From the NCBI RefSeq assembly GCF_001746365.1, contig NZ_MJAJ01000027.1, forward strand, positions 33,604-97,603: a stretch of 64,000 nt of DNA. Direction: 5' to 3'. The DNA is from Streptomyces sp. LUP30. GTDB taxonomy: Bacteria; Actinomycetota; Actinomycetes; Streptomycetales; Streptomycetaceae. The notes below the pieces were generated by a model. That model worked only from the letters and a program-made list of their open reading frames with translations, was not told the DNA's origin and ran no database searches. Made by a program: the position numbers and the translations under genes. Positions 7,833 to 15,711 of the stretch are shown here, piece by piece; within the stretch, counting starts at the first letter, position 1; each line of letters starts with the position of its first letter.

Positions 7833-9288
7833 CGAGGTACGCCTCCAGGCCGTGGCGGCCGCCCTCGCGGCCGAATCCCGACTCCTTGTAGCCGCCGAAC
7901 GGCGAGGTGGGGTCGAACTTGTTGAACGTGTTGGACCAGACGACGCCGGCCCGGAGCTTGTTCGCGACGGCGAGGATCCGGGAGCCCTTCTCCGTCCAGA
8001 TGCCCGCCGACAGCCCGTACGGCGTGTTGTTGGCCTTGGCGACGGCCTCGTCCGGGGTGCGGAAGGTGAGGACCGACAGCACCGGGCCGAAGATCTCGTC
8101 GCGCGCGACGGTGTGCGCCTGGGTGACGTTCGTGAACAGCGTCGGCGCGAACCAGTAGCCGGAGGTGGGCAGTTCGCAGGCGGGGGACCAGCGCTCCGCG
8201 CCCTCCGCCTCGCCCTGCTCGACGAGGGTGGTGATCCGGGAGAGCTGCTCGGCGGAGTTGATCGCGCCGATGTCGGTGTTCTTGTCGAGCGGGTCGCCGA
8301 GACGCAGGGTCGACAGCCGGCGCTTGAGGGAGTCCAGCAGCTCGTCCTGGATCGACTCCTGGACGAGGAGACGGCTGCCCGCGCAGCAGACCTGGCCCTG
8401 GTTGAAGAAGATGCCGCTGACGATGCCCTCGACGGCCTGGTCGATCGGGGCGTCGTCGAAGACGATGTTCGCGCCCTTGCCGCCCAGTTCGAGGGTGAGC
8501 TTCTTGCGGCTGCCCGCGACCGTGCGCGCGATCTCCTTGCCCACGGCCGTGGAGCCGGTGAAGGCCACCTTGTTCACGTCGGGGTGCGCGACGAGCGCCG
8601 CGCCCGCGTCGCCGTAGCCCGGCAGGATGTTGACGACGCCCCTGGGGAGGCCGGCCTGACGGCAGACGTCCGCGAAGAACAGCGCCGACAGGGGCGTCGT
8701 CTCGGCGGGCTTGAGCACCACCGTGTTGCCCGTGGCCAGCGCCGGGGCGATCTTCCAGGCCAGCATCAGCAGCGGGAAGTTCCAGGGGATGACCTGGCCG
8801 GCCACGCCCAGCGGCTTCGGCGAGGCCCCGAACCCGGCGTGACCGAGCTTGTCGGCCCAGCCCGCGTAGTAGAAGAAGTGCGCGGCGACCAGGGGCAGGT
8901 CGGCGTCGCGCGTCTCCCTGATCGGCTTGCCGTTGTCCAGCGTCTCCAGGACGGCGAGCTCGCGGGAACGCTCCTGGATGATGCGGGCGATGCGGAAGAG
9001 GTACTTCGCGCGTTCGGCGCCCGGCAGCGCGGACCACTTCTCGAAGGCCTTGCGGGCGGCCCGCACGGCGCGGTCGACGTCCGCCTCGCCCGCCTGGGCG
9101 ATCTCGGAGAGGACCTCCTCGGTGGACGGCGAGACGGTCTTGAAGACCTTGCCGTCGGCCGCCTCGGTGAACTCGCCGTCGATGAACAGGCCGTAGGAGG
9201 GTGCGATGTCGACGACCGAGCGGGACTCGGGGGCCGGTGCGTACTCGAAGGCGGAGGTGAATGCGGAAGGCGTGTTTTCCATGTTCAT
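7825..9288 (-). CDS. Aldehyde dehydrogenase, full length
   Basis: This 487-residue NAD(P)-dependent aldehyde dehydrogenase has the cofactor site PWNFPLLMLAWKIAPAL, FTGSTAVGKEI, catalytic base Glu in LTLELGGKGANIV, and nucleophile Cys301 in FFNQGQVCCAG. The length is normal for the family. It lies directly downstream of deoC (6-bp gap) and upstream of the catalytic-domain-less paralogue. DeoC releases acetaldehyde from deoxyribose-5-phosphate, so oxidation of acetaldehyde to acetate is the most likely role. That substrate is inferred from context. Confidence 0.93.
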   Translation of the reverse strand: MNMENTPSAFTSAFEYAPAPESRSVVDIAPSYGLFIDGEFTEAADGKVFKTVSPSTEEVLSEIAQAGEADVDRAVRAARKAFEKWSALPGAERAKYLFRIARIIQERSRELAVLETLDNGKPIRETRDADLPLVAAHFFYYAGWADKLGHAGFGASPKPLGVAGQVIPWNFPLLMLAWKIAPALATGNTVVLKPAETTPLSALFFADVCRQAGLPRGVVNILPGYGDAGAALVAHPDVNKVAFTGSTAVGKEIARTVAGSRKKLTLELGGKGANIVFDDAPIDQAVEGIVSGIFFNQGQVCCAGSRLLVQESIQDELLDSLKRRLSTLRLGDPLDKNTDIGAINSAEQLSRITTLVEQGEAEGAERWSPACELPTSGYWFAPTLFTNVTQAHTVARDEIFGPVLSVLTFRTPDEAVAKANNTPYGLSAGIWTEKGSRILAVANKLRAGVVWSNTFNKFDPTSPFGGYKESGFGREGGRHGLEAYLDV

Positions 9289-9294
9289 GGGGTC

Positions 9295-10254
9295 TCAGTC
9301 CACCGTCACGTAGTCGGGTCCGGAGTAGCGGCCGGTGGCCAGCTTCTGACGCTGCATCAGCAGATCGTTCAGGAGCGAGGAGGCGCCGAAGCGGAACCAG
9401 TGGTTGTCGAGCCAGTCCCCGCCCGCGGTCTCGTTGACCAGGACGAGGAACTTGATCGCGTCCTTGCTGGTGCGGATGCCGCCGGCGGGCTTCACGCCGA
9501 CCTGGACGCCGGTCTGGGCACGGAAGTCGCGGACGGCCTCCAGCATGAGCAGGGTGTTGGCGGGGGTGGCGTTGACGGCGACCTTGCCGGTGGACGTCTT
9601 GATGAAGTCCGCTCCGGCCAGCATGCCGAGCCAGCTCGCCCGCCGGATGTTGTCGTACGTCGACAGCTCGCCCGTCTCGAAGATGACCTTGAGGCGGGCC
9701 GCCCCCGAGGCTTCCTTGACGGCGACGATCTCGTCGTACACCTTCATGTACCTGCCCGCGAGGAACGCCCCGCGGTCGATGACCATGTCGATCTCGTCGG
9801 CGCCCGCGGCGACCGCGTCGCGCACGTCGGCCAGCTTCACGTCGAGCGCGGCGCGGCCGGCCGGGAACGCGGTGGCGACCGAGGCGACCTTCACGCCGGA
9901 GCCGGCGACGGCCTCCTTGGCGACGGCCACCATGTCGGGGTAGACGCAGACCGCGGCCGTGCCGGGGGCCGTGCGGTCGGTCGGGTCGGGCCGGACCGCC
10001 TTCGCGCCGAGCGCCCGGACCTTGCCCGGGGTGTCCGCGCCTTCCAGCGTCGTCAGGTCGACCATCGAGATGGCGAGGTCGATGGCGTACGCCTTCGCGG
10101 TCGTCTTGATGGAACGGGTGCCTAGCGCGGCGGCGCGCGCCTCCAGGCCGACCGCGTCGACGCCGGGCAGCCCGTGGAGGAAACGGCGCAGCGTGCTGTC
10201 GGACGAGGTGACGTCCGAGAGGGTGCGGGCCGCGCTGGGTGCATTGGTGGGCAT
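9295..10254 (-). CDS. deoC: Deoxyribose-phosphate aldolase
   Basis: DeoC (319 residues) splits 2-deoxy-D-ribose-5-phosphate into acetaldehyde and glyceraldehyde-3-phosphate. The Schiff-base Lys is K219 in FIKTSTGKVAV, and the second active-site Lys lies in GVKPAGGIRT. The N-terminal ~60 residues extend beyond the short E. coli enzyme, as in other actinobacterial forms. I chose the ATG at 10254; a GTG at 10260 would add two residues. It heads an operon with the two aldehyde dehydrogenase genes. A 12-bp palindrome identical to one before the purine nucleoside phosphorylase gene lies 20 bp upstream. Confidence 0.95.
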   Translation of the reverse strand: MPTNAPSAARTLSDVTSSDSTLRRFLHGLPGVDAVGLEARAAALGTRSIKTTAKAYAIDLAISMVDLTTLEGADTPGKVRALGAKAVRPDPTDRTAPGTAAVCVYPDMVAVAKEAVAGSGVKVASVATAFPAGRAALDVKLADVRDAVAAGADEIDMVIDRGAFLAGRYMKVYDEIVAVKEASGAARLKVIFETGELSTYDNIRRASWLGMLAGADFIKTSTGKVAVNATPANTLLMLEAVRDFRAQTGVQVGVKPAGGIRTSKDAIKFLVLVNETAGGDWLDNHWFRFGASSLLNDLLMQRQKLATGRYSGPDYVTVD

Positions 10255-10273
10255 GGTCACCAGACGAGCATAT

Positions 10274-10285
10274 CTACGCGCGTAG
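10274..10285. promoter_or_regulatory. Palindromic operator before deoC
   Basis: CTACGCGCGTAG is a perfect 12-bp palindrome, extended on one side to CTACGCGCGTAGAT on the minus strand. It lies about 20 bp before the deoC start. The same 12 bp recur only before the purine nucleoside phosphorylase gene at 15304, as far as I could find by eye. Confidence 0.7.
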
Positions 10286-10377
10286 CGGGTGTACAGCCCC
10301 GGAAGTCGTTCCGGTGCTCATGGCGGGCCGGGGCTCCGCGTATGAGCGGACGGCGGGCGTCGGGCAGAATCGGCCCC

Positions 10378-11085
10378 ATGACGAGCCCGGAAGACCAGAC
10401 ACCAGCACCGCGGCCCTCGGGGCCCTCGGAACCCTCGGGTCCCGAGATCAGGGACCGCGTGTACCGGTCGTCCGCGGGCATCGCCGGCGGTGTGGTGATG
10501 CTCGCCCTCGTCGGCTGGCTCGGCATCGACGCGATCGTCGCGGGCGAGGGGCGCACCCCGTGGCTGGCGCTCGCGACGATGATCCTCCTCGTCCCGCTGA
10601 TCGTCGCCCTGACCCTGCGGCCCGCCGTGTACGCCGGTCAGGAGCGGATGCGGGTGCGCAACCCCTTCCGGGTGATCGTGCTGCCCTGGGGGCAGATCGC
10701 CACGCTGCGGTCCGGCTACTCCAACGAGGTCCTCACCCTGGCGGGGACGAAGTTCCAGCTGTGGTCCATCCCCGTCTCGCTGCGCGCCCGCAAGCGGGCG
10801 AACCGCCGGGTGTCGCGCGCGGCGGCCGGGCAGGACGGCCGGGGCGGCCGGACCGCCGGACTCGGCGCGTTCGGCGGCGGCCCGGGGCGCGGGGGCGCCG
10901 CCGCGGCGGACGGTTCCGCGCGCGCCGCTTCCGACCGGGCCATGGAGGACCTGCGCGACCTGTGGGAGGCGCGCGAGAAGGACGAGAGCGCGCAGGGCGA
11001 GGTGAGCGTCCGCTGGGCCTGGGAGATCCTCGGCCCGGCCGCGGCGGGAGCCGTCGTACTGGCGATCCTGATCGCGGTGGGCTGA
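10378..11085 (+). CDS. PH-domain-like membrane protein
   Basis: This 235-residue membrane protein has two N-terminal transmembrane helices (about residues 35-80). A bacterial PH-like segment follows (YAGQERMRVRNPFRVIVLPWGQIATLR...VLTLAGTKFQLWSIPVSLRAR), then a Gly-rich low-complexity linker (about 140-185) and a final membrane helix at the C-terminus. The pattern of two helices then a small beta domain fits the bacterial PH-domain (bPH/DUF2581-like) family, whose function is unknown. The ATG at 10378 removes an unsupported upstream extension. It is divergent from deoC across about 120 bp. Confidence 0.78.
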   Translation: MTSPEDQTPAPRPSGPSEPSGPEIRDRVYRSSAGIAGGVVMLALVGWLGIDAIVAGEGRTPWLALATMILLVPLIVALTLRPAVYAGQERMRVRNPFRVIVLPWGQIATLRSGYSNEVLTLAGTKFQLWSIPVSLRARKRANRRVSRAAAGQDGRGGRTAGLGAFGGGPGRGGAAAADGSARAASDRAMEDLRDLWEAREKDESAQGEVSVRWAWEILGPAAAGAVVLAILIAVG

Positions 11086-11549
11086 GCGGCGGGGATCGTC
11101 CGGCGGGGGTCGCCCGGCGGGGGGCCTGCGCGGCCGTCCGCGCACGTCCGCCGTGGGTGTGCGGGGGCGCGCCGCCGGGTCCCGCCACAGCACGGTGATT
11201 GCGGCGGCCGTCCGCTCGTCCGGGTGCGGCCGCCCGAGCCTGCGCTCCAGCAACGGCCAACGGAACGAGTCCAGCCGCCGCAGTCAGCGGCAGCGCCGGG
11301 AAGGCCCACTCCGGGCCCGCAACGCCTTGAGCTCCGAGCCCCCGACGCCCCCCACGCCACCGTCGGCCCCTCCGGCGGACCCGCCCACCGGCAGGCCGGC
11401 CGGGCGGCCCGGAGAGCGGCTGCGCGGGCGGGCGGTGGCCGCTGGGGAGCGCCGTCGGGGTGCCGGTGGCGGGCGCGGTCGTGTTCCTGCGCTGACGACC
11501 GACGCCGCCGGCCCGCGGGGCGCCGGCGGCGGCCATGACCGCGGCCGGG
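11086..11549. other. Intergenic region without a supported gene
   Basis: These 464 bp lie between the convergent PH-like gene and DUF899 gene. The + and - frames open here are Arg/Pro/Ala-rich and look like composition artefacts. The only structure I can support is the hairpin at 11504-11530. Confidence 0.6.
11504..11530. terminator. Hairpin after the DUF899 gene
   Basis: A perfect 9-bp stem GCCGCCGGC/GCCGGCGGC with a 9-nt loop lies 20 bp past the DUF899 stop on the minus strand. It is a likely terminator. Confidence 0.6.
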
Positions 11550-12332
11550 TCAGTGGCAGGGGCCCTGTCGGCCGAGGGTGTCCACGGGGGTCGCGTCGGG
11601 GCGGGTCCACTGCGGGACGGGGCGGCTGGTCGGGCCCCAGGTGGCGTTCCCGTCCGCGTCCGAGCGCCAGTACCAGCACGGGTGCTGTCCCTCGGGCCGA
11701 CCCTCGGGATTGTCCTCCCAGGTCTCGCCGCGGCCGTACGGCGTCATGTCGAGCAGGGCGAACGACCCGCTGAACGGCTCGTTGCCCCGGCCCGTCGTGG
11801 TGTAGGTGAGGAAGACGCGGTCGCCGTCGCGCAGGAAGCAGCTGAGGTGGCCCATGCCGCCGCCGAGCGGCTCGGCCACGTCGCGTACCGAGTACCAGGG
11901 CTGGGCGTAGCCCATGAAGGCGACGTACGCGGCCACCTCGTCCCACGGGCCGGTGGTCAGGACGGCGAACGACACGCCGCGGGCGTTGAGGTAGACGGCG
12001 TCCCTCAGATGCCAGGCCGCCATGGTGCAGCCCTCGCACTGCCCCTGGTGCGGTGCGCCGTCGTACCACATGTGCTGGTAGACCACGAGCTCGTCGCGGC
12101 CCTGGAACAGGTCCAGGAACGGGACCGGGCCGTCGGGGCCGACGACCTCGGCCGTCCCGTCGAGCTCCACCATCGGCAGTCGGCGGCGGGCCGCGGCGAT
12201 GGCGTCACCCTCGCGGGTATGGGCCTTCTCGCGGACCAGGAGCTCGTCGCGGGCGGCCTGCCACGCGGCCGGGTCGACGACGGGCGGGCGGCCGGGCGGC
12301 GTGGCGGTCGGGTGGTCCGGGGCGGTCGTCAT
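11550..12332 (-). CDS. DUF899 family thioredoxin-like protein
   Basis: This 260-residue protein of the DUF899 family has a thioredoxin-like fold. Features are the RRRLPMVELD segment, the FLDLFQGRDELVVYQHMWY strand, a CxxC pair in QCEGCTMAAWHL, GDRVFLTYTTTGRG and the C-terminal LLDMTPYGRGETWEDNPEG block. Function is not established for the family; the CxxC suggests redox activity or metal binding. The ATG at 12332 gives a normal-length protein. The gene stands alone between two terminators, so it is probably monocistronic. Confidence 0.88.
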   Translation of the reverse strand: MTTAPDHPTATPPGRPPVVDPAAWQAARDELLVREKAHTREGDAIAAARRRLPMVELDGTAEVVGPDGPVPFLDLFQGRDELVVYQHMWYDGAPHQGQCEGCTMAAWHLRDAVYLNARGVSFAVLTTGPWDEVAAYVAFMGYAQPWYSVRDVAEPLGGGMGHLSCFLRDGDRVFLTYTTTGRGNEPFSGSFALLDMTPYGRGETWEDNPEGRPEGQHPCWYWRSDADGNATWGPTSRPVPQWTRPDATPVDTLGRQGPCH

Positions 12333-12464
12333 GGCGTCCTCCGTGGGGTCTGGTGCCGGGCGCCGTCGCGGGACGTCGTACGAGACGTCCCACGACGGTC
12401 ACCTGAAGAGACCGGAGAAGCGGCCGGAACTCATCGCGGGCGGGCCGGGAACCCCCTGTGGCGC

Positions 12465-12484
12465 GGGCCCGCCGGTGCGGGCCC
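12465..12484 (-). terminator. Tetraloop hairpin after the mutase gene
   Basis: An 8-bp stem GGGCCCGC/GCGGGCCC with a CGGT loop touches the stop codon of the sugar-phosphate mutase gene on the minus strand. Confidence 0.65.
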
Positions 12485-14116
12485 TCAGATCCCGGCCGCG
12501 GCCGACAGGTCCTGCTTGATGGTGGCGAGGACGGCGTCCGCCCGGGTGCGCGCGGCCGGCAGGTCGTCGTGGGCGGCGACCGGGATCACGACCTCCAGGT
12601 AGCACTTCAGCTTCGGCTCCGTGCCGCTGGGGCGGACGATGACCCGGGCCCCCTCGAGCGTGTAGCGCAGGCCGTCGGTGGGCGGCAGCGTGTCCGTGCC
12701 CCGGGTGAGGTCCTCCGCCCGGCTGACGGCCAGGCCCGCCAGCGAGGTCGGGGGCTGTGCGCGCAGCCGTTCCATCGCGCGGGCGATGACCGAGAGGTCC
12801 TGCACCCGCACGGACAGCTGGTCGGTGGCGTGCAGACCGTGCTCCACGGCGAGGTCGTCGAGGAGGTCCAGCAGGGTGCGGCCCTGCTCCTTGAGCTCCG
12901 AGGCGAGTTCCGTGACCAGCAGGGCGGCGGTGATGCCGTCCTTGTCGCGCACGCCCTCGGGGTCCACGCAGTAGCCGAGGGCCTCCTCATAGCCGTAGCG
13001 CAGGCCGTCGACGCGGGCGATCCACTTGAAGCCGGTGAGGGTCTCCTCGTGGGGCAGGCCCGCCTTCTGGGCGATGCGGCCGAGCAGGGACGAGGAGACG
13101 ATCGACTCGGCGAACGTGCCCTGCGCGCCCCGGCGGACGAGGTGGGCGGCGAGCAGCGAGCCGACCTCGTCGCCCCGCAGCATGCGCCAGTCGCCCGCGT
13201 GCGGGACGGCCACCGCGCAGCGGTCGGCGTCCGGGTCGTTGGCGATGATCAGGTCGGGGGCGTTCGCGCGGGCCGCGGCGAAGGCGAGGTCCATCGCGCC
13301 GGGCTCTTCCGGGTTGGGGAAGGCCACGGTCGGGAACTCCGGGTCGGGTTCGGCCTGCTCGGCGACGAGGACCGGCGCGGGGAAGCCCGCGCGGGCGAAC
13401 GCGGCGAGCAGGACGTCCTTGCCGACGCCGTGCATCGCGGTGTAGACCGTGCGGGCCGTGCGGGGGGACTCCGGGGCGAGGACGGCGTCCGTGCGGGCCA
13501 GGTAGGCGTCGAGGACGGCGTCGTCGAGGGTCTGCCAGCCCCCGTCCGGGCGGGGGACCTCGGCCAGGCCGCCGACGGCGTCGATCTCCGCGGCGATCTC
13601 GGCGTCGGCGGGCGGCACGATCTGCGAACCGTCGCCCAGGTACACCTTGTAACCGTTGTCGCGGGGCGGGTTGTGGCTGGCCGTGACCTCGACCCCGGCG
13701 ACCGCGCCCAGATGCCGTATGGCGAACGCCAGGACGGGGGTGGGCAGCGGGCGGGGCAGGACGGCCGCGCGCAGACCGGCGCCCGTCATGACCGCGGCCG
13801 TGTCGCGGGCGAAGTCGGCGGACTTGTGGCGGGCGTCGTAGCCGATGACGACGAGCCCGCCCTGCTGTCCCTTGGCCTTGAGGTACGCGGCCAGTCCGGC
13901 GGCGGCGCGGATGACGACCGAGCGGTTCATCCGCATGGGGCCGGCCCCCAGCTCGCCGCGCAGGCCTGCGGTGCCGAACTGGAGGGTGCCGCTGAAACGG
14001 TCGGCGAGTTCGGCGACGTCGCCGGCCTCGATGATCCGGGCCAGCTCGGCGCGGGTCTGCGGGTCCGGGTCCTCGGCGAGCCAGGACCGGGCGCGGGCGA
14101 GGAGATCGTCGTGCAC
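12485..14116 (-). CDS. PGM2-like phospho-sugar mutase (probable phosphopentomutase)
   Basis: This 543-residue alpha-D-phosphohexomutase superfamily enzyme moves phosphate between sugar carbons. It has the phosphoserine loop TASHNPPRDNGYKVY (Ser147), the Mg loop DPDADR, the sugar loop YGYEEALGYCVDPEGVRDKDGI and the phosphate loop RPSGTEPKLKCY. DNGYKVY, TGFKWI and EEALGYC...DKDG are the pattern I associate with the PGM2 branch, which includes phosphopentomutases, rather than with true phosphomannomutases. The GTG at 14116 has GGAGG nine bases upstream. It lies downstream of purine nucleoside phosphorylase, so conversion of (deoxy)ribose-1-P to the 5-phosphate fits the context. Automatic annotation usually says phosphomannomutase. 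Confidence 0.88.
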   Translation of the reverse strand: MHDDLLARARSWLAEDPDPQTRAELARIIEAGDVAELADRFSGTLQFGTAGLRGELGAGPMRMNRSVVIRAAAGLAAYLKAKGQQGGLVVIGYDARHKSADFARDTAAVMTGAGLRAAVLPRPLPTPVLAFAIRHLGAVAGVEVTASHNPPRDNGYKVYLGDGSQIVPPADAEIAAEIDAVGGLAEVPRPDGGWQTLDDAVLDAYLARTDAVLAPESPRTARTVYTAMHGVGKDVLLAAFARAGFPAPVLVAEQAEPDPEFPTVAFPNPEEPGAMDLAFAAARANAPDLIIANDPDADRCAVAVPHAGDWRMLRGDEVGSLLAAHLVRRGAQGTFAESIVSSSLLGRIAQKAGLPHEETLTGFKWIARVDGLRYGYEEALGYCVDPEGVRDKDGITAALLVTELASELKEQGRTLLDLLDDLAVEHGLHATDQLSVRVQDLSVIARAMERLRAQPPTSLAGLAVSRAEDLTRGTDTLPPTDGLRYTLEGARVIVRPSGTEPKLKCYLEVVIPVAAHDDLPAARTRADAVLATIKQDLSAAAGI

Positions 14117-14453
14117 GGGAGTCAACCTCCGGTTGCGTGGGGACGCCGGTTGTCTTCCGGCTCGGACCGGTGTCGTCCGGCCCGTCTGGGGTCCCTCTGG
14201 GCGAGTGGTGAGGACGAGGCCTGCTGGGGGGCCGAAGCGGGCTCCCGGGCGGGGCTCCGCGGCGGGGCGGGCGGTTCTCGCGTCTTCCCTCCCGGGCGGG
14301 CGACACCCGGGACGGCGGACCGCTGTGCGGTCGGATCCCCGTGCGCCCGGGGGGCCGGGCACCGGGAGGGCCTCCGCGTCGCGATGCGCCCCGCCGGCCG
14401 CCGCGCTGATCGGATCCGGATCACCGGACGCCCTCCGTGGCCCCGGGGGGCGC
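14117..14453 (-). other. Leader/intergenic region before the mutase gene
   Basis: The 337 bp between the nucleoside phosphorylase stop and the mutase start hold the mutase ribosome site (GGAGG at 14126-14130) and a 10-bp palindrome GATCCGGATC (14413-14422). I see no small gene. The length allows a separate mutase promoter, but none is clear. Confidence 0.5.
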
Positions 14454-15278
14454 TCAGATGCGGCCGAGCACCTGCGCCAGCAGCGAGCCCATGCGCGTCG
14501 CGCTGTCGCGACCGGCCTGCAGGACCTCTTCGTGGTTCAGCGGCTCGCCCGTCATGCCGGCGGCGAGGTTGGTGACGAGGGAGATGCCGAGCACCTCGGC
14601 CCCCGCCTCGCGCGCGGCGATGGCCTCCAGCACCGTCGACATGCCCACCAGGTCCGCCCCGATGGTGCGCGCCATGCGGATCTCGGCCGGGGTCTCGTAG
14701 TGCGGGCCGGGGAACTGGGCGTAGACGCCCTCTTCCAGCGTGGCGTCGATCTCCTTGCACAGGGCGCGCAGCCGCGGCGAGTACAGGTCCGTCAGGTCGA
14801 CGAAGTTCGCGCCGACGACGGGAGAGGTCGCCGTGAGGTTGATGTGGTCGCTGATCAGCACCGGCTGACCGGGGCGCATGCCCTCGCGCAGGCCGCCGCA
14901 GCCGTTGGTCAGCACGATCGTCTTGCAGCCGGCCGCCACCGCGGTGCGGACGCCGTGGGCGACGGCGGCGACGCCGCGGCCCTCGTAGTAGTGGGTGCGG
15001 CCCAGGAAGACGAGCGCCCGCTTCTCGCCCATCTGGTAGGAGCGGATCTTGCCGCCGTGGCCCTCGACCGCGGGCGGCGGGAAGCCGGGCAGCTCGGTGA
15101 CCTGGAACTCTGCGTCGGGGGCGCCCAGCGCGTCCACGGCCGGAGCCCAGCCGGAGCCCATCACGAGGGCGACGTCGTGGGTCTCGGCGCCGGTCAGTTC
15201 GCGCAGGCGCGCGGCGGCGGCGTCGGCGGCGGCGTGCGGGTCGCCCTGGATGTCGTCCGGGAGAAGAGATGCGTTCAC
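14454..15278 (-). CDS. Purine nucleoside phosphorylase
   Basis: This 274-residue trimeric-type purine nucleoside phosphorylase cleaves purine (deoxy)nucleosides with phosphate into base and (deoxy)ribose-1-phosphate. Motifs are VMGSGW near the N-terminus, LPGFPPPAVEGHGG, GRTHYYEG (phosphate site), TNGCGGL, ISDHINLTATSP, YAQFPGPHYETPAEIR and VGMSTVLEAIAAREAG (purine site). An ATG start at 15278 gives a normal length. A CTACGCGCGTAG palindrome lies 26 bp upstream, identical to the one before deoC. The PGM2-like mutase lies downstream on the same strand. Confidence 0.95.
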   Translation of the reverse strand: MNASLLPDDIQGDPHAAADAAAARLRELTGAETHDVALVMGSGWAPAVDALGAPDAEFQVTELPGFPPPAVEGHGGKIRSYQMGEKRALVFLGRTHYYEGRGVAAVAHGVRTAVAAGCKTIVLTNGCGGLREGMRPGQPVLISDHINLTATSPVVGANFVDLTDLYSPRLRALCKEIDATLEEGVYAQFPGPHYETPAEIRMARTIGADLVGMSTVLEAIAAREAGAEVLGISLVTNLAAGMTGEPLNHEEVLQAGRDSATRMGSLLAQVLGRI

Positions 15279-15303
15279 GCGACTGAGGGTAGCCGCTTCC
15301 GGC

Positions 15304-15315
15304 CTACGCGCGTAG
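15304..15315. promoter_or_regulatory. Palindromic operator before purine nucleoside phosphorylase
   Basis: This is the perfect palindrome CTACGCGCGTAG, extended to ATCTACGCGCGTAG on the minus strand. Together with the deoC copy it suggests a longer site ATCTACGCGCGTAGAT. It lies 26 bp upstream of the start, where a repressor could block transcription. Confidence 0.7.
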
Positions 15316-15383
15316 ATGCCGAAGCCGACGGGATGGCGATCGTTGTCTTGTCGTTTCCAACGAGGAGGGGCCGCCTGCGCCGG

Positions 15384-15662
15384 TCAGTCGTCCGTGATCA
15401 GCACGTCCTTGTCGTTGAAGACTTCGACGATGAAGATCAACAGGCGTCCGCGGCTGATCGTGTACTCCACGAGGACGTTCTGTGTGAGGCGGATCGTCCG
15501 GTCGTCACCGGTGGAGCTTATGGGGCGGGACACGGACAGGAACGGGTCCCGGGCCAGCAGGGCGATGCCCTTGTCGAACGCCATGCGTTGCCGGTCGTCG
15601 AGCCGGTCGCGGGCCTCGGCGGCCTGCACCGTGTAGTAGACGTCGTACGTTGTGGGGGTCAT
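15384..15662 (-). CDS. Orphan RelE/ParE-like protein
   Basis: This 92-residue protein resembles the RelE/ParE toxin fold: an N-terminal helix with AAEARDRLDDRQRMAFDKGIALLARDP, then TIRLTQNVLVEYTISRGRLLIFIVEVF strands. No antitoxin gene is adjacent: upstream is a gamma-glutamylcyclotransferase-like gene, downstream the phosphorylase promoter. The ATG at 15662 has GGGAG five bases upstream. The stretch 15,300-15,660 is noticeably less G+C-rich than its neighbours, as is often seen in transferred genes. Whether it is an mRNA interferase or a domesticated relative cannot be read from the sequence. Confidence 0.7.
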   Translation of the reverse strand: MTPTTYDVYYTVQAAEARDRLDDRQRMAFDKGIALLARDPFLSVSRPISSTGDDRTIRLTQNVLVEYTISRGRLLIFIVEVFNDKDVLITDD

Positions 15663-15711
15663 GCCGTCTCCCGTTGCCGCGTCGATTCCTCGAGTGTAGG
15701 AGTCGGGCCTC

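Noticed and set aside
11086..11549. Possible gene between the PH-like and DUF899 genes
   Set aside because: All frames give Arg/Pro-rich sequence without a start with ribosome site or a recognisable domain.
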